Part shown: piece by piece, positions 7,983-18,012 of the stretch | Numbering within the stretch: the first letter of the stretch is position 1 | Layout: each line of letters begins with the position of its first letter | NCBI RefSeq assembly: GCF_948472415.1 | Contig: NZ_OX419519.1 | Location: 7,221,001 to 7,285,000, forward strand | From: Kitasatospora fiedleri | Lineage (GTDB): Bacteria; Actinomycetota; Actinomycetes; Streptomycetales; Streptomycetaceae | Direction of reading: 5' to 3' | Length of the DNA: 64,000 nt | The notes under the pieces: model-generated | What the model was told of the DNA's origin: nothing | What the model saw: only the letters and a program-made list of their open reading frames with translations | Databases searched by the model: none | Translations under genes and position numbers: made by a program

Positions 7983-10248
7983 CCAGGCTGTCGATCGAGG
8001 CCCGGGTCTCGGTCCAGCCGCGGGTCTTCAGGCCGCAGTCCGGGTTGACCCAGAGGCGTTCGGCGGGGATCGCGGCCAGCCCGGCCCGCAGCAGTGCCAG
8101 CGCCTCCTCGGAGGAGGGGACGCGCGGGGAGTGGATGTCCCACACGCCCGGGCCGACCTCGGCGAGGTAGCCCGCCTCGGCGAGCTCGTGCGCCACCTGC
8201 ATGTGCGAGCGGGCGGCCTCCAGCGAGATCACGTCCGCGTCCAACTCCTCGATGGCGCGCAGGATGTCACCGAACTCGGCGTAGCACATGTGGGTGTGGA
8301 CCTGGGTGTCGGCGCGGACCCCGGAGGTGGTGAGCCGGAACGCGTCGGTGGCCCAGTCCAGGTACGCGGGCCAGCCGGCGCGCCGCAGCGGGAGCGTCTC
8401 GCGCAGCGCGGGTTCGTCGACCTGGATCACGGCGGCGCCCGCCGCCTCCAGGTCCGCCACCTCGTCGCGCAGGGCGAGGGCGACCTGCCGGGCGGTGTCG
8501 GCCAGCGGCTGGTCGTCGCGGACGAACGACCAGGCCAGCATGGTGACCGGGCCGGTCAGCATGCCCTTGACCGGGCGGTCGGTGAGGTCCTGCGCGAAGC
8601 GGTACCAGTCGACCGTCATCGGGTGCGGACGGGAGATGTCGCCCGCCAGCACCGGCGGACGCACGTACCGGGTGCCGTAGGACTGCACCCAGCCGTGCCG
8701 GGTGGCCAGGTAGCCGGTGAGCTGCTCGGCGAAGTACTGCACCATGTCGTTGCGCTCGGGCTCGCCGTGCACCAGCACGTCCAGGCCCGCCCGCTCCTGG
8801 TAGCCGACCACCTCGCGGACCTCGGCCTCCATCCGCTTGCGGTAGTCCGCCGCGTCGATCCGTCCGGCGTTCAACTCGGCTCGGGCGGAGCGCAGTTCGG
8901 CGGTCTGCGGGAAGGAGCCGATGGTGGTGGTGGGCAGCAGCGGCAGTCCGAGCCGGGCCTTCTGCGCCGCGGCGCGGACGGCGTACGGGGCGTCGCGGCG
9001 GGTGTCGGCCTCGGTGACGGCGGCGGCCCGGGCCCGGACCGCCGGGTCGCGGGTGATCGGGGAGGCCGCGCGGGAGGCCAGGTCGGCCCGGTTGGCGGCC
9101 AGTTGGGCGGTGACGGCGGCGGTGCCCTCGCGCAGGGCGCGGGCCAGCAGGGCGGTCTCGGCGGCCTTCTGCCGGGCGAAGGCCAGCCAGCGGCCGATCT
9201 GCGGGTCGAGGTCGCGTTCGGCGGCGGTGTCCAGCGGGACGTGCAGCAGCGAGCAGGAGGGGGCGACGTCCACCGTGTCGGCCAGGCCGAGCAGGGTCGC
9301 CAGGGTGGCGAGGGACGTCTCCAGGTCGTTGATCCACACGTTGCGGCCGTCGACCACGCCCGCGACCAGCCGCTTGCCGGGCAGGCCGCCGACGGCCGCC
9401 AGGTCGCTCAGGTTGCCCGCCGCCGGGCCGGTGAAGTCCAGCGCCAGGCCGTCGACGGGGGCCTTGGCCAGGGTGATCAGCGCCTCGCCGAGCCGGTCGA
9501 AGTAGGAGGCGACCAGCAGCCTGGGGCGGTCGGTGAGCGCGCCCAGCTCACGGTAGGCGCGGGCGGCGGCGTTCAGCTCGGCCGGGGTGCGGTCCTGCAC
9601 CAGCGCGGGCTCGTCGAGCTGCACCCACCCGGCGCCGGCCGCCCGCAGGTCGGCCAGCAGCTCCGCGTACACCGGCAGCAGCCGGTCCAGCAGGGTGAGC
9701 GGTTCGAAGTCGGCGGCCACGCCGGGCGCGGGCTTGGCGAGCAGCAGGTAGGTGACCGGGCCGAGCAGTACCGGGCGGGCCCGGTAGCCCTGGCCGAGTG
9801 CCTCGCGCAGTTCGCCGACCTGCTTGGCGGAGTGCGCGGCGAACGCGGTGTCCGGGCCCAACTCCGGCACCAGGTAGTGGTAGTTGGTGTCGAACCACTT
9901 GGTCATCTCCAGCGGCGCCACCTGCTGGGTGCCGCGCGCCATCGCGAAGTAGCCGTCCAGCGGGTCGGCCTCGTACGCGGCCCGGTGCCGGGGCGGGACC
10001 GCGCCGACGGCGACCGTGGTGTCCAGCACGTGGTCGTACAACGAGAAGTCCCCGGTGGGGACTTCGGTGATGCCGGCGCCGGCCAGCTGCCGCCAGTTGG
10101 CGCAGCGCAGTTCGGCGGCGGTGGAGTGCAGCGCGTCGGCGGTGACGGTGCCCCGCCAGTAGCCCTCGATCGCCTTCTTCAGTTCCCGGTTCCCGCCCTG
10201 GCGGGGGTATCCGTGAACGGTTGCCGCGGCTACGGACTTCGCAGTCAA
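7942..10248 (-). CDS. metE: Cobalamin-independent methionine synthase MetE
   Basis: This enzyme transfers the methyl group of 5-methyltetrahydropteroyl-triglutamate to homocysteine without B12. TTG at 10248 after GCGAGGAGAG gives the expected N-terminus (TAKSVAAATVHGYPRQGGNRELKKAIE) and 768 residues, the usual MetE length; longer upstream frames run into the riboswitch. The C-terminal zinc-binding motifs are present: HTHMCYAEFGD and NPDCGLKTRGW. It lies behind a B12 riboswitch on its own strand, so it should be expressed only when B12 is short and a B12-dependent MetH cannot work. The neighbours cbtBA and cobF share the cobalamin theme. Confidence 0.95.
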   Translation of the reverse strand: MTAKSVAAATVHGYPRQGGNRELKKAIEGYWRGTVTADALHSTAAELRCANWRQLAGAGITEVPTGDFSLYDHVLDTTVAVGAVPPRHRAAYEADPLDGYFAMARGTQQVAPLEMTKWFDTNYHYLVPELGPDTAFAAHSAKQVGELREALGQGYRARPVLLGPVTYLLLAKPAPGVAADFEPLTLLDRLLPVYAELLADLRAAGAGWVQLDEPALVQDRTPAELNAAARAYRELGALTDRPRLLVASYFDRLGEALITLAKAPVDGLALDFTGPAAGNLSDLAAVGGLPGKRLVAGVVDGRNVWINDLETSLATLATLLGLADTVDVAPSCSLLHVPLDTAAERDLDPQIGRWLAFARQKAAETALLARALREGTAAVTAQLAANRADLASRAASPITRDPAVRARAAAVTEADTRRDAPYAVRAAAQKARLGLPLLPTTTIGSFPQTAELRSARAELNAGRIDAADYRKRMEAEVREVVGYQERAGLDVLVHGEPERNDMVQYFAEQLTGYLATRHGWVQSYGTRYVRPPVLAGDISRPHPMTVDWYRFAQDLTDRPVKGMLTGPVTMLAWSFVRDDQPLADTARQVALALRDEVADLEAAGAAVIQVDEPALRETLPLRRAGWPAYLDWATDAFRLTTSGVRADTQVHTHMCYAEFGDILRAIEELDADVISLEAARSHMQVAHELAEAGYLAEVGPGVWDIHSPRVPSSEEALALLRAGLAAIPAERLWVNPDCGLKTRGWTETRASIDSLVTAARTLRAELAD

Positions 10249-10411
10249 GGGGACTCTCCTCGCGAGCCTTGATCCTGGGTCCGGTGCGCAGGAGGCGCGG
10301 AGGGTGCCGAGACCGGGCGGTGCCGCGCTCGACCGCGCCTGCCCGCCTGGTGTCCGTACCGACCCGCCCTCGAGGTCACCGGTCACCGGGCGCGAACGGT
10401 CGCACCCGGGC

Positions 10412-10612
10412 AACGGGCAGGTCTTCGGACTCGCGGGCCCGCCCGGGGAGGCTCGACGCTCCCGGGCACCTACTGGCCGTCGCTTCCCAGGTCCGTCCGG
10501 ACCCAGTGCGTATGACGGCGGTCGTTCCCACTCACCGCTGCGGGGCAGTCCCGGATTCCCACCGGGTTCCCTCTTGCGACGCCCTGCCTGGCGGACAGGG
10601 CGAACCAGTTGC
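10412..10612 (-). promoter_or_regulatory. Cobalamin riboswitch upstream of metE
   Basis: On the minus strand the B12-aptamer blocks appear in order: GGGAACCCGGTGGGAATCC, then CTGCCCCGCAGCGGTGAG, then GGAAGCGACGGCCAGTAGG, ending with CGCGAGTCCGAAGACCTGCC, a 3' segment usual in streptomycete B12 switches. About 160 bases separate it from the metE TTG. B12-riboswitch control of metE is well established in actinobacteria. Confidence 0.9.
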
Positions 10613-10673
10613 GCGGCCAGTGTAGAACGGACCGGGCGTTCTCCGGTGCGAAGTCCGGCAGCTGTCCGGTCCG

Positions 10674-10789
10674 TGGGACGCGCGGACGGACGGACGGACG
10701 GCGGCGGACGGCGGCGGGCGCGGGCAGACGGACGGCGGCGGGCGGGCTGCTGGCAGGGCGCGGGCAGACGGGCGGCGGCCGGACGGCGT
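10674..10789. repeat. Low-complexity GGACG/GGCGG stretch
   Basis: Between the metE riboswitch and the 3' end of cobF lies a stretch made of imperfect repeats of GGACGGAC, GGCGGACGGCGGCGGGC and GCGCGGGCAGACGG. The longer unit occurs about three times. No gene is supported here. Confidence 0.6.
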
Positions 10790-11551
10790 TCAGCCGTCGG
10801 TACGGCGCAGCAGGTAGCTGTCCATGATCCAGCCCTTGCGGGCCCGGGCCTCGGCCCGCAACCCGGCGATCCGGTCGGCCTGTTCGGCCAGCGGGCCGGA
10901 GACCAGGATCTCGTCCTCGGTGCCCAGGTACGCCCCGTAGTGGATGTGCACGCCCGCCGGGTCGATGGCGGTGAACGCGGCCTGCCCGTCCAGCATCACC
11001 ACCGCGTCCTCGGCGCCCGGCCCGAAGCCCTCGGCGGCCAGCCGCCGCCCGGTGGTGATCCGCACCGGCCGCGCGGTGCGGGTCAGCGTGGTGCGGTGGC
11101 GGGCCGCCAGCACCGAGACGCTGCTGACGCCGGGCACCACCGTGTACCCGAACCCGGTCCGCCCGCGCGCCAGGACCCGGTCCAGCACGGCGGTCACGCT
11201 GTCGTACAGCGACGGGTCGCCCCACACCAGCAGCGCGCCCGTCCCGCCGTCCGGGAGCTCCTCGGCCACGGCCCGCTCCACCAGGTCGGCCCGCCGCTCC
11301 CGCCACTCCTCGACCGCCTCCGCGTACCCGGCCGCCGACCGGTCCCGCGCCGGGTCCACCAGCTCGACCACCCGGTGCCCGGCCCGGCCGTGCTCGGCGA
11401 TCATGTCCCGCCGCAGCCGCATCAGGTCCTGCCGCTCCTCCGGCTTGTCGAGCAGCAGGAACACGTCGGTGCGGCCGATCGCCTTGACCGCCTCCAGGGT
11501 GAGGTGGTCGGGGTCGCCCGCGCCGATGCCGATGACGAGAAGAGTACGCAT
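10790..11551 (-). CDS. cobF: Precorrin-6A synthase (deacetylating) CobF
   Basis: A 253-residue SAM-dependent corrin methyltransferase. The N-terminal LLVIGIGAGDPDHLTLEAV is the tetrapyrrole-methylase glycine-rich loop, and WGDPSLYDS, PGVSSVSVLAARH and HYGAYLGTEDEILVSG are typical of CobF, which methylates C-1 and removes acetate in the aerobic B12 pathway. ATG at 11551. It stands alone among the cob genes here, but its neighbours (riboswitch-metE, riboswitch-cbtBA) belong to B12 economy. No riboswitch is visible directly upstream of it. Confidence 0.9.
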   Translation of the reverse strand: MRTLLVIGIGAGDPDHLTLEAVKAIGRTDVFLLLDKPEERQDLMRLRRDMIAEHGRAGHRVVELVDPARDRSAAGYAEAVEEWRERRADLVERAVAEELPDGGTGALLVWGDPSLYDSVTAVLDRVLARGRTGFGYTVVPGVSSVSVLAARHRTTLTRTARPVRITTGRRLAAEGFGPGAEDAVVMLDGQAAFTAIDPAGVHIHYGAYLGTEDEILVSGPLAEQADRIAGLRAEARARKGWIMDSYLLRRTDG

Positions 11552-11786
11552 ACCGGCGATTGTGCCTGCTGCCCGGCGCGTTCACCGGCCCGGGTCGGCG
11601 GGCGCCCCGGCGGGCGCTCCGACCGGCAGCCCCGGCGCGCGGACCCCGGCGGGGCGTCGTGCGCGCACGGACGCGCGCTGGGCCATCGGACGCACTCCGG
11701 CGGGCCGCGGCCGGGCGGCGGCGGGGCGGGGCGTGACGATCGGCGCAGAGCCTCCGTGCGCCCGGCGCGGGGGAGGAAGGTGCGTC

Positions 11787-13369
11787 GTGACAATGGACCG
11801 TCGTCGTTTTCTGACCGTGGGCGGAGCACTGGGGGTGGGGCTCGCGGCGGGCGCGTCCCCGGCCCGCGCGCAGGACCGGGGTGCGGGTGCGCGCCCGGGG
11901 TCGGGTCCGGCCGCCGGTGCCGACGCGGGCCCGGGCTCGGGCTCGGGCTCGGTACGGGCGTTCCCGCCCCGCCAGCGCGGGTGGCGGGCCGCGCCGCCGG
12001 ACTGGCAGGCGCTGCGGCAGCGGCTCGGCGACCGGCTGGTGCTGCCCGCCGACCCCGGCTACGGGACGGCGCGGCTCGGCTTCAACGAGCTGAACGACGG
12101 CCAACTCCCCGGCGCGGTCGCCAAGTGCGCCTCCGCCGACGACGTCCGGGCCTGCCTGGACGTGGCGCGCGGCCACGGCCTCCGATCGCCGCCCGCAGCG
12201 GCGGCCACGGCTACCTCGGCTACAGCATCCCCGACCGGGGCCTGGTGATCGACCTGCGCGCGCTGAACACCGTCCGGGTCGACCCCGACGGCAGCGCCGA
12301 GGTCGGCGCGGGCGCCCGGCTGATCGAGGTCTACGCGGGCCTGGCCGCCGCCGGCCGACTGCTGCCCGGCGGGTCCTGCCCCACCGTGGGCATCGGCGGC
12401 CTCACCCTGGGCGGCGGCATCGGCGTGCTGGCCCGCAGGTACGGCCTGACCTGCGACCGGCTCACCGCCGCCGAGGTCGTCACCGCCGACTCCTGCGTGC
12501 TGACCGCCGACGCCGAGCACGAACCCGACCTGCACTGGGGGCTGCGCGGCGGCGGGGGCGGGAACTTCGGCGTGGTCACCCGGTTCACCTTCGACACCCC
12601 GCCCGCGCCCGGCCTGACCGTCTTCGTCCTGCCCTTCCCGGCCGGCTCCGTCCCGCAGGTGCTCGGCGCCTGGCAGCAGTGGGTCGCCGACGCGCCGCCC
12701 GAACTCTGGGCCAGCTGCCAGATCTCCGGCGGCAACCCGCCCACCTGCAAGGTCGTCGGCTGCTGGGTCGGCGAACCGGACGGCGCGAACCGGCAGATCG
12801 ACCGGCTGGTGCGCGCGGCGGGCACCCGGCCGACCGGCCGGACCGTCGCCGCCAAGGACTACCTGGGCGCGATGAAGTTCATGGCGGGCTGCGCCAACGA
12901 CACCGTCGCCCAGTGCCACCCCACCTGGGAAGGCGGGCGGTTGACCCGCACCGGCTTCGTCGCGACCTCCCGGATGCTCGGCCCCGGCCCGGTGGACCCG
13001 GCCCGGCTCACCGAGCTGATGACCGGCCGCACCGGCGTCGACCTGCTGCTCGACTCGCTCGGCGGCGCGGTCGCCGAACCCGCCCCCGACGCGACGGCCT
13101 TCCCGCACCGCGACTCGCTCGCCAGCGCCCAGGTCTACGCGGGCGCCACCCCCGCCACCGAGGACCGGGTCCGCGCCACCGTCGACGAGATCCGCGACGG
13201 CCTCGCCCGGCTCGGCGCCCCCGGCGCGTACGTCAACTACATCGACGCCACCCTGCCCGACTGGGGCCGCGCCTACTACGGTGCCAACCTGCCGCGGCTC
13301 CAGCGGACCGCCCGCCGCTACGACCCCGACGGGGTCTTCGCCTTCCCGCAGTCGGTCACGGCGGCCTGA
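11787..13369 (+). pseudogene. Tat-exported FAD-linked oxidoreductase (BBE-type), one frame break
   Basis: GTG at 11787 (or ATG at 11793) follows GGAGGAAGG. The N-terminus MDRRRFLTVGGALGVG with an AxA site (PARAQ) is a twin-arginine signal. Next come the FAD-binding PP-loop RSGGHGYLGYS, whose His normally carries covalent FAD, and PGGSCPTVGIGGLTLGGG. The C-terminal berberine-bridge segment is YVNYIDATLPDWGRAYYG and RYDPDGVFAFPQS. The frame breaks near 12182: adding one C to CTCCGATC gives GLPIAARSGGHGY. The repaired length is about 527 residues, normal for secreted sugar, aclacinomycin or berberine-type oxidases. The substrate is unknown. Confidence 0.8.
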
Positions 13370-13560
13370 CGGGCGGCGCGCCCGCCGGTGCCGTGCCCGG
13401 TGCGCCCGCCCGTGCCGGCGCCGCCGCCGCGAGCAGCGCCGCCGCCCCGATCCGTCCGGGCCGGTCCGTTCCGGCCGGGGCCACCGTACGGGCGCGGACG
13501 GGCCGGATGCGTCGTACCCGGGAGCCAACTGGCGTGCTGCTGACCAGGTATGACGTCCGG

Positions 13561-14748
13561 TCAGGTAGCGGGGGAGGAGCGGGCGCGGCGCAGCAGGAAG
13601 GTGCCGGAGGCGGCGGCGAGGGCGGCCATGCAGGCGGTGAAGACCAGCCCGGCGTCGGCGAGGCCGAGCGGGCCGGACAGCAGGCCGACGCCGATCACCG
13701 GGATGGAGATGCCCAGGTAGGCGACCACGAACAGGGCCGAGAGCACGCCGCCCCGGTGCCGGGCGGGGGCGGCGTCCGCGACCTCGCCGACCGCGCCGCG
13801 CAGCGCCATGCCCTGCCCGGCGCCGCCGACCAGGGCGGCCAGCACCAGCGGGGCGAGGGTGGCGGTGGCGAGCGAGAGGGCGAGCAGGCCGAGGCCGCCG
13901 ATCAGCACCAGGCAGCCCAGCGGGATCGCCCGCCGGGCACCGAGCCGGGGCACCAGCAACTGGCCGACGGTGGAGGCGAAGAACGCGGCGGCGACGATCA
14001 GGCCGACCGCGGCGTGGTTGCGCACCCCCAGGTCCTCGGCGAGGAAGGCCGGGCTGACCGAGGTGAACACGCCCAGCAGCGAGAACCCGGCGAACGCGGC
14101 GATCGCGGCGGGCACGAACACCCCGCGCACCTCGGCCGGCAGCGCGGGCCGCCGGGGCCGAGCGGTGCGCAGCGGGCGGGCCCCGTCGACGGTCTCCGGC
14201 AGCGCCCAGGTGACCGCGCAGGAGAGCGCCAGCAGGGCCAGGTGGACGGCGAACGGCAGGACCAGCGGCCCCGGCGCGTACTGGGAGAGCAGCCCGGCCA
14301 GCAGCGGCCCGCAGCCCAGGCCGCCCATGTTGGCGGCGGTCGCCACGAAACCGGCCCGGGCCCGGTGTTCGGGCGGGGCCAGCTCCAGGACGTACGCGGT
14401 GGCGGTGCCGGTGAACAGGCCCGCCGCGAAGCCCGACAGCAGGCGGCCCGCGAACAGCCAGGCCAGTCCCTGCTCGGCCAGGAAGGCCACCGCGCTGGCA
14501 CCCGCGCAGGCCAGCCCGCACAGCAGCACCGGGCGGCGGCCCACCGCGTCCGAGACGTTCCCGAACAGCAGCAGCACGCCGATCACCCCGAGCGCGTAGA
14601 CGGCGAACACCACCGTCACCATCAGCTCGGAGAACCCGATCCGCTCCTGGTACAGCCCGTACAGCGGGGTGGGCAGCGTGGTGCCGGCCATGCAGACGGC
14701 GAACGCGCCCGCCGCCCCCAGGTACCCGCTGCGTCGACGATCTGTCAC
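13561..14748 (-). CDS. MFS transporter
   Basis: About twelve hydrophobic helices, with the MFS loop GNVSDAVGRRPVLL after helix 2 and PEHRARAGFVATAANMGGLGCGPLLAG in helices 4-5, mark a major-facilitator drug/metabolite exporter of about 395 residues. Start chosen at GTG 14748 (VTDRRRSGYLGAAGAF), just before the first helix; the frame stays open to 14862 but that stretch is Pro/Arg-rich and unlikely to be coding. It converges with the FAD oxidase and diverges from the LapA-like gene. The substrate cannot be read from sequence. Confidence 0.85.
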   Translation of the reverse strand: MTDRRRSGYLGAAGAFAVCMAGTTLPTPLYGLYQERIGFSELMVTVVFAVYALGVIGVLLLFGNVSDAVGRRPVLLCGLACAGASAVAFLAEQGLAWLFAGRLLSGFAAGLFTGTATAYVLELAPPEHRARAGFVATAANMGGLGCGPLLAGLLSQYAPGPLVLPFAVHLALLALSCAVTWALPETVDGARPLRTARPRRPALPAEVRGVFVPAAIAAFAGFSLLGVFTSVSPAFLAEDLGVRNHAAVGLIVAAAFFASTVGQLLVPRLGARRAIPLGCLVLIGGLGLLALSLATATLAPLVLAALVGGAGQGMALRGAVGEVADAAPARHRGGVLSALFVVAYLGISIPVIGVGLLSGPLGLADAGLVFTACMAALAAASGTFLLRRARSSPAT

Positions 14749-14881
14749 CACCCCACCGTAGGCAGCGCGCCGGACCGGCCGGAACCGGCACGCCGGGGGC
14801 GGACGGGGGCGGGTGGGCGCCGAAGCCTCGGGGCCCGCCGCCGACGGGCCGAATCGCGACATCGCTCACATAATGGGCCAT

Positions 14882-15136
14882 ATGGCTGACAACAGGAACA
14901 GTGCGGACCGGCCGACCTCGATGACGGTCGGCGGCCGCGACGTGCGCATCAGGACGATCGCCTTCCTGGTGCTCGGCGTACTGGCGATCTGGTTCATCGC
15001 GGTGAACACCGCCTCGGTGCGCATCCGGCTGTGGATTCCCACCGTCACCCTCCCGCTGTGGCTGGTCCTCCTGGTCACCCTGCTGGTCGGTGCCGCCCTC
15101 GGCGAACTGCTGGCTCGCCGCCGCACGAGGCGCTAG
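14882..15136 (+). CDS. LapA/DUF1049-like small membrane protein
   Basis: An 84-residue protein with two closely spaced membrane segments (TIAFLVLGVLAIWFIAVNTASVRIRLW and LPLWLVLLVTLLVGAALGELLA) and a basic C-terminus. The VNTASVRIRLW and LVTLLVGAALGEL patterns are those of the LapA domain. ATG at 14882; an ATG at 14873 is also in frame. The function in actinobacteria is unknown. Confidence 0.7.
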   Translation: MADNRNSADRPTSMTVGGRDVRIRTIAFLVLGVLAIWFIAVNTASVRIRLWIPTVTLPLWLVLLVTLLVGAALGELLARRRTRR

Positions 15137-16194
15137 CCGACCGGACGACCGCCGGACGGCCGCCGGACGGCCGCCGGACGACCGGTCACCCGGTCACCCG
15201 GTCACCCGGTCCGGCGCAGGAGGTCGGACAGGGCGAGCCGGGACGGGACGTCGAGTTTGCGGTAGACGCGGGACAGGTGGGTCTCCACCGTGCGGGGGCT
15301 GAGGAAGAGCCGCTCGGCGATCTCGCGGGTACGCAGCCCCGTCGCGGCCAGCTCGGCGATCTCCAGTTCGCGGTCGCTGAGCAGGCCGCGCGGGTGCGCG
15401 GTGCGGCAGTCCGTCGACAGTTCGGCGCGGGCGCGGGTCACCTGCTCCGTCACGAGCAGTGCCGGGTGCGTCCGGGCGACCGCCTCGGCCGCGCCCAGGC
15501 GGTCGAGGGCCGCGGCCGGGCCGTGCGCCTCGTGAAAGGCGCGGGCGCCGGTCGCCAGCGTCCAGGCGTACTGCACCGGCATCCCGGCGGACCGGAACGC
15601 CTCCGCGGCCCGGGCGAAGTGCCCGGCCGCCGCGTCGTGGTCGCCGTCGGCCAGCTGGAGCCGGGCCCGGGCGCACCGCGCGTGGGCCTCCTGGACGGGC
15701 AGCCCGAGCCGCCGGGCCTCCGCCTCGGCGGTCCGGACCAGCCGCTCCGCCTCCGCCCGGTCCCCGCACTCCAGGGTGGCGGTCGCCAGCACGGCCAGCA
15801 GGAACGGCCGGGAGAAGGGCCGGACCAGGGGCAGCCGCTCGTCGGCCCGCCGTCCAGCAGGGTCCGCCGGCACCCGGCCGGGTCACCGCCGAGCAGCCGG
15901 GCCTGGGCGAGCAGGCCGGTCGCCGAGGCCGCCCACCAGCTGTGGCCGGACGGGGCCGCCTCCGTCGCCTCCTCGACCAGCGCCACGGCGTCGGCGGCGC
16001 CCTCCCGGCCACGGGCCCAGACGAGCGCCGTCGCGCGGATCGCCCGCGCCAGGGCCAGCGCGGGCCGCACCCCCAGGCAGCGGGCGAGGTCCTCGCCTCC
16101 ATGGCGTGCTGCCGGGAGGACTCCAGACGGCCGGTCCACTGCTCGGCCACCGCGAGCCCGAGCAGGCGGTGGAGCAGGACGGGCCGCTGGGGCC

Positions 16195-16299
16195 TCCGGC
16201 GGTCGGCCGTCGGTCCGCAGTGGTCGGTGGCCGGTCTGCGGTGGTCGGCCGTCGGTCCGCGGTGGTCGGCGGTCAGCTCCTGGCGGTCGGCCGTCAGCC
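16195..16299. repeat. Minisatellite inside the LAL regulator (TADHR-type repeats)
   Basis: Imperfect 21-bp-like units containing GGTCGGCCGTCGGTCCGC recur about five times and encode repeats such as LTADHRGP, TADHRRP and TDHCGP. The period is a multiple of three, so copy changes keep the frame. Confidence 0.7.
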
Positions 16300-17921
16300 C
16301 GCGGCTCAGGTGGCGGGCCGCGTCGGCGAACCGCTCCAGGTAGAGCTCGGCGCTGCCGAGCAGGGCCAGGGTCTCCGGGGTGCGGCCGGCCATCGGGTCC
16401 GGCAGGGCGTCGACCAGCCGGGCGCAGTGGGTGACCTCGTCCAGGGCCTCGGCCAGGTCGCCCGCGTGGGTGACGCAGAGCGCGTCGAGCACCCGTAACA
16501 CGGTGCGGTCCGGCTCGGTGGCGCCGTCCGCGTCTCCGTCTCCGTATCTGTCTCCGTTTCCGTTGCCGTTTTCGTGGCTGGAGGCGGGGCCGGGGTCGCA
16601 GCCGTGCCCGTCGGCCGCGGTCGGCACCCGGACGGCTTCCCGGAGCAGGGCCCGGGCCTGGTCGTGGGTGCCGCGCAGGACGTGGACCAGCCCGTGCTCG
16701 ATGACCAGTTCGGCGGCCTCGGCCGGTAGCGGCGACGGCAGCGGCCGGGGCAGCAGGCGGAGGGCCGCGTCGGCCAGGGCCGCCGCCTCCGCGTAGCGGC
16801 CGAGCTGCCGCTCGGCGCCGACGCAGACCGCGTACGCCTGGCACAGCTGCCGCTCGTCGAGCGTCGCCGCCCGGCGCCCCAGCAGTTCGTGCGCCCGGGT
16901 GCGGGCCTCGCCCGGGTGGCCCGAGGCGATCAGGGCGCGGCAGCGGGCGAGTTCCATCGCGTTCCGGGCGGCGGCGTCGGCTGCTCCGTCCCCTCCGTCG
17001 GGCAGGGCCTCCAGGGCCAGGCCGAGCCAGCGGGCGGCGGTGGCCGGTTCCAGCGCCGCGATCTCCGCGGCCCCGTCCGCCAGGGTGCGCGCGGCGAGTG
17101 CCGCGTCGCTGCCCAGCAGGTGCTCGGCGTGCCGGGCCCGGTCGCGGGCCCGCCCGTCCCGGCCGGTGATGAGTTCCAGGGCGTGGCGGTGGGCGCGCAG
17201 CCGGAAGGACAGCCCGGCCCGCTCGTGCGCGACGTGACCGACCACCGGGTGGCGGAAGGCGAGCCGGCCCTGCCAGTCGGCCTGCCGCACCAGACCGGCC
17301 TCCTCCAGTTCGGCGAGCGCGTCGAGGGTGCGGTCCGCCCCCAGGCCGGAGAGCCGGGCGACGTCCTCCGGCCGGAACGGGCTGCCGGCCACGGCCGCCG
17401 CGGACGCGGTGAGCGCTGCGGGCGGCGTCAGCGCGTCGAGTTCGGCGACCAGCGGCTTCGCCGCGCGCAGCAGCCCGGCCGGGTCGGTGCCCGCCCGCTC
17501 GGGCCAGTGCTCGGGCTGCCAGCGCGCCGCGACGAGCAGGCGCAGGTAGCGCGGATTGCCCTCGGCCGCGGTGCACAACCGGGCGGCGAACGCGCGGAGT
17601 TCGGCCGGGGTGCGGGCTCCGGGCTCCCCGTCGGCGGGCCGGTCGGCCAGCAGGACGGCCACCTCCTCGGCGGTGAGGGCGCGGGGCTCGACCCGGGTCA
17701 CCGTCCCCGCCCGCACCCCGTCCTGCAGCGCGGCCCGGAGGGCGGGCGCGGTCTGCCCGGGCCGGTGGGCGACCGCGAGCAGGAACGGGGCGGGCGTCAC
17801 CGACCGCACCAGCCGGACCAGCAGCGCCGTCGACGCCGGATCGCACAGGTGGACGTCGTCCAGCACCACGAGGTGCCCCGCCGCCCAGGCGAGCGGCCGG
17901 TCGCCCGGCCCGTCGAGCCGT

Positions 17922-18012
17922 TGCTCCGGCGCGTCCAACCGCTGCTCCGGCCTGTCGAGCCGTTGCTCCGGCCCGTCCAACCTCTGCTCCGGCCCGTCGA
18001 GCCGCTGCTCCG
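17922..18012. repeat. 21-bp tandem repeat inside the LAL regulator ATPase domain
   Basis: Five near-identical 21-bp units (core CGAGCCGTTGCTCCGGCC on the plus strand) encode EQRLDGP with single-residue variants R or A at position 6. They lie between Walker A and Walker B, in what should be a surface loop. Confidence 0.85.

Noticed and set aside
10249..10413. Longer MetE beginning at 10413
   Set aside because: It would include the riboswitch 3' end; TTG at 10248 has a good ribosome-binding site and gives the family's usual N-terminus.
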